NCBI RefSeq assembly: GCF_009938165.1 | Contig: NZ_AP019649.1 | Location: forward strand, 1,240,001-1,304,000 | Reading direction: 5' to 3' | Length of the DNA stretch: 64,000 nucleotides | From: Vibrio taketomensis | GTDB lineage: Bacteria > Pseudomonadota > Gammaproteobacteria > Enterobacterales > Vibrionaceae | Shown here: positions 63,154 through 64,000 of the stretch, piece by piece | How positions within the stretch are numbered: the first letter of the stretch is position 1 | Layout of the letters: every line of letters begins with the position of its first letter | The notes under the pieces: generated by a model | The model's database searches: none | Told to the model about the DNA's origin: nothing | What the model saw: the letters and a program-made list of their open reading frames with translations, nothing else | Made by a program: the position numbers and the translations under genes

Positions 63154-63312
63154 ATGACAAGATTAATCGCAATTGTATTTTTAATTGCCATAGCGTTTGT
63201 TTTGATTCGTTATCGAACCAATGAAAAACTGCAAAAATATGTCGTTATAACCTTAGTTGGTGGCTTTCTTGTTTACACCGCTAGCCTCATGATTACCGAA
63301 CTTATGCGCTAA
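63154..63312 (+). CDS. Small two-helix membrane protein
   Basis: 52 residues from ATG 63154 with ribosome site AAGGAGAAGG. Two hydrophobic helices (LIAIVFLIAIAFVLI; YVVITLVGGFLVYTASLMI) joined by a basic loop. It lies 15 bp upstream of the next gene and is likely co-transcribed. Function unknown. Confidence 0.7.
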   Translation: MTRLIAIVFLIAIAFVLIRYRTNEKLQKYVVITLVGGFLVYTASLMITELMR

Positions 63313-63327
63313 ACCGTAGGAGCCAAA

Positions 63328-64000
63328 GTGAATAATTCAAACGAAAATGACGTTCGTGATGAAGATGTTGTCGTGATAGAAGAGCGTGATAAGCGTAGCT
63401 ATCTGTATATCGCGGTGGCAGCCGTTTTGGGTTTAGCACTTGGCGGTTTGGTTGGGTCATCAGTTACCGCAAACAAATGGCAAGCAACTTATATTGAATT
63501 GCAGCAACAATATCAGCAAGTTCAACAAGAGAAAGAAAAGGTTGTTGTGAAAGCGGAAGAGCGAGTGGCGAATGTCGATTTTGAAGTCGAGTCAAAGCTA
63601 AAGGCCAAACTGGCTGAATTACAAAAGAATCAACAAGCAGAGTTAGATGCGTTGAACCAACAAATCACGCAGTTACAGCAAGATAAATCTGATCTTTCGG
63701 CGCAAATTGCCGCTAAGAACAACGCAATCAATGATGCAGAAAAGAAAAACAATCAACTTAACCAGCAAGCAGATATGCAGGTTTCTTTGCTCGAGCGTTC
63801 TCGCGAATTATTCCAACGCGAGCTGAAGATTCAACAAGAACTAGAAGCGCTTAATAAAGAACTGACACAATTAGAGCCGAAGTTAGAAATTCTTAAAAAG
63901 AGTAATGCCTATCTTGATGGAACGTCTTGGGATGCAAAATCAGATTCTTGTGACAAACAAGATGAGGCAAGCTCTCGCATTAGCCAAATTAATCAGATGA
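63328..64000 (+). CDS. Membrane-anchored coiled-coil protein (3' end outside window)
   Basis: GTG start at 63328 after TAGGAG. A charged head, one membrane helix (YIAVAAVLGLALGGLVGSS), then a long coiled coil rich in Glu/Gln/Lys (QQQYQQVQQEKEKVVVKAEE and similar). 224 complete codons are visible and the frame continues past the window. Such proteins are sometimes labelled partition proteins, but nothing here supports that. Confidence 0.75.
   Translation, partial: MNNSNENDVRDEDVVVIEERDKRSYLYIAVAAVLGLALGGLVGSSVTANKWQATYIELQQQYQQVQQEKEKVVVKAEERVANVDFEVESKLKAKLAELQKNQQAELDALNQQITQLQQDKSDLSAQIAAKNNAINDAEKKNNQLNQQADMQVSLLERSRELFQRELKIQQELEALNKELTQLEPKLEILKKSNAYLDGTSWDAKSDSCDKQDEASSRISQINQM

Noticed and set aside
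1..64000. CRISPR arrays, tRNA and rRNA genes
   Set aside because: None was seen on reading both strands: no spaced identical repeats, no tRNA cloverleaf or CCA-ended stems noticed. No dedicated RNA search could be run.

Overview
The window reads as chromosome of a Vibrio, probably of the Harveyi/parahaemolyticus group. The evidence is the core gene content, a tandem glycine riboswitch ahead of an AGCS symporter, a Flp/Tad pilus locus, Vibrio-type attC repeats (52-55 kb) and a protease with a GlyGly-CTERM tail. This is recognition from sequence only; no database search was run.

Layout. 1-6.1 kb: ordinary core genes (permease, acyl-CoA synthetase, DCC protein, Bax-like glucosaminidase, NupC with a PurR-like operator and a structured leader). 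6.7-18.2 kb: a complete Flp/Tad pilus operon (flp, cpaA, cpaB, rcpA, lipoprotein, tadZ, tadA, tadB, tadC, tadD, tadE, tadF, tadG, OmpA-like), closed by a shared terminator and a convergent ToxR/CadC-type regulator. 19-27.6 kb: AT-rich accessory DNA with a multi-TM protein, a minus-strand cluster of small unknown genes (including a YaaW-like protein and a TM-HEPN-zinc-ribbon protein), a gene between ~100-bp direct repeats, a trypsin-like protease and an IS3 remnant. 27.7-33.7 kb: mobilisation module (relaxase, accessory protein, oriT-like inverted repeats, AlpA regulator) mixed with nuclease-like genes. 35.5-40.7 kb: a very large PD-(D/E)XK plus STAND-type NTPase gene resembling Avs-type anti-phage proteins. 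41-48.2 kb: a mannose-family PTS operon with three sugar isomerases and a divergent LacI regulator. 48.4-50.6 kb: an unknown gene and a P4-type integrase. 50.8-56 kb: an integrase-less cassette array with four attC sites, one split by an IS110/IS1111-type element. 56.4-64 kb: core genes again (VOC protein, ZntB, M32 carboxypeptidase, LysE, AGCS symporter under a glycine riboswitch, YggL, membrane coiled-coil protein).

A major property of this sequence is that most genes from 6.7 to 56 kb are split by single-base frameshifts, nearly all apparent one-base losses in short homopolymers, while the flanking core genes are intact. I rebuilt genes by reading across these shifts, so many features below span several frames. 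The likeliest explanation is uncorrected sequencing error where no close homolog was available for polishing, not mass gene decay, but this cannot be decided from sequence alone.

The mobilisation genes, integrase, Avs-like gene, several nucleases and HEPN-type proteins together look like a defence-rich integrative mobilisable element lying next to, and perhaps inserted into, an integron cassette array.
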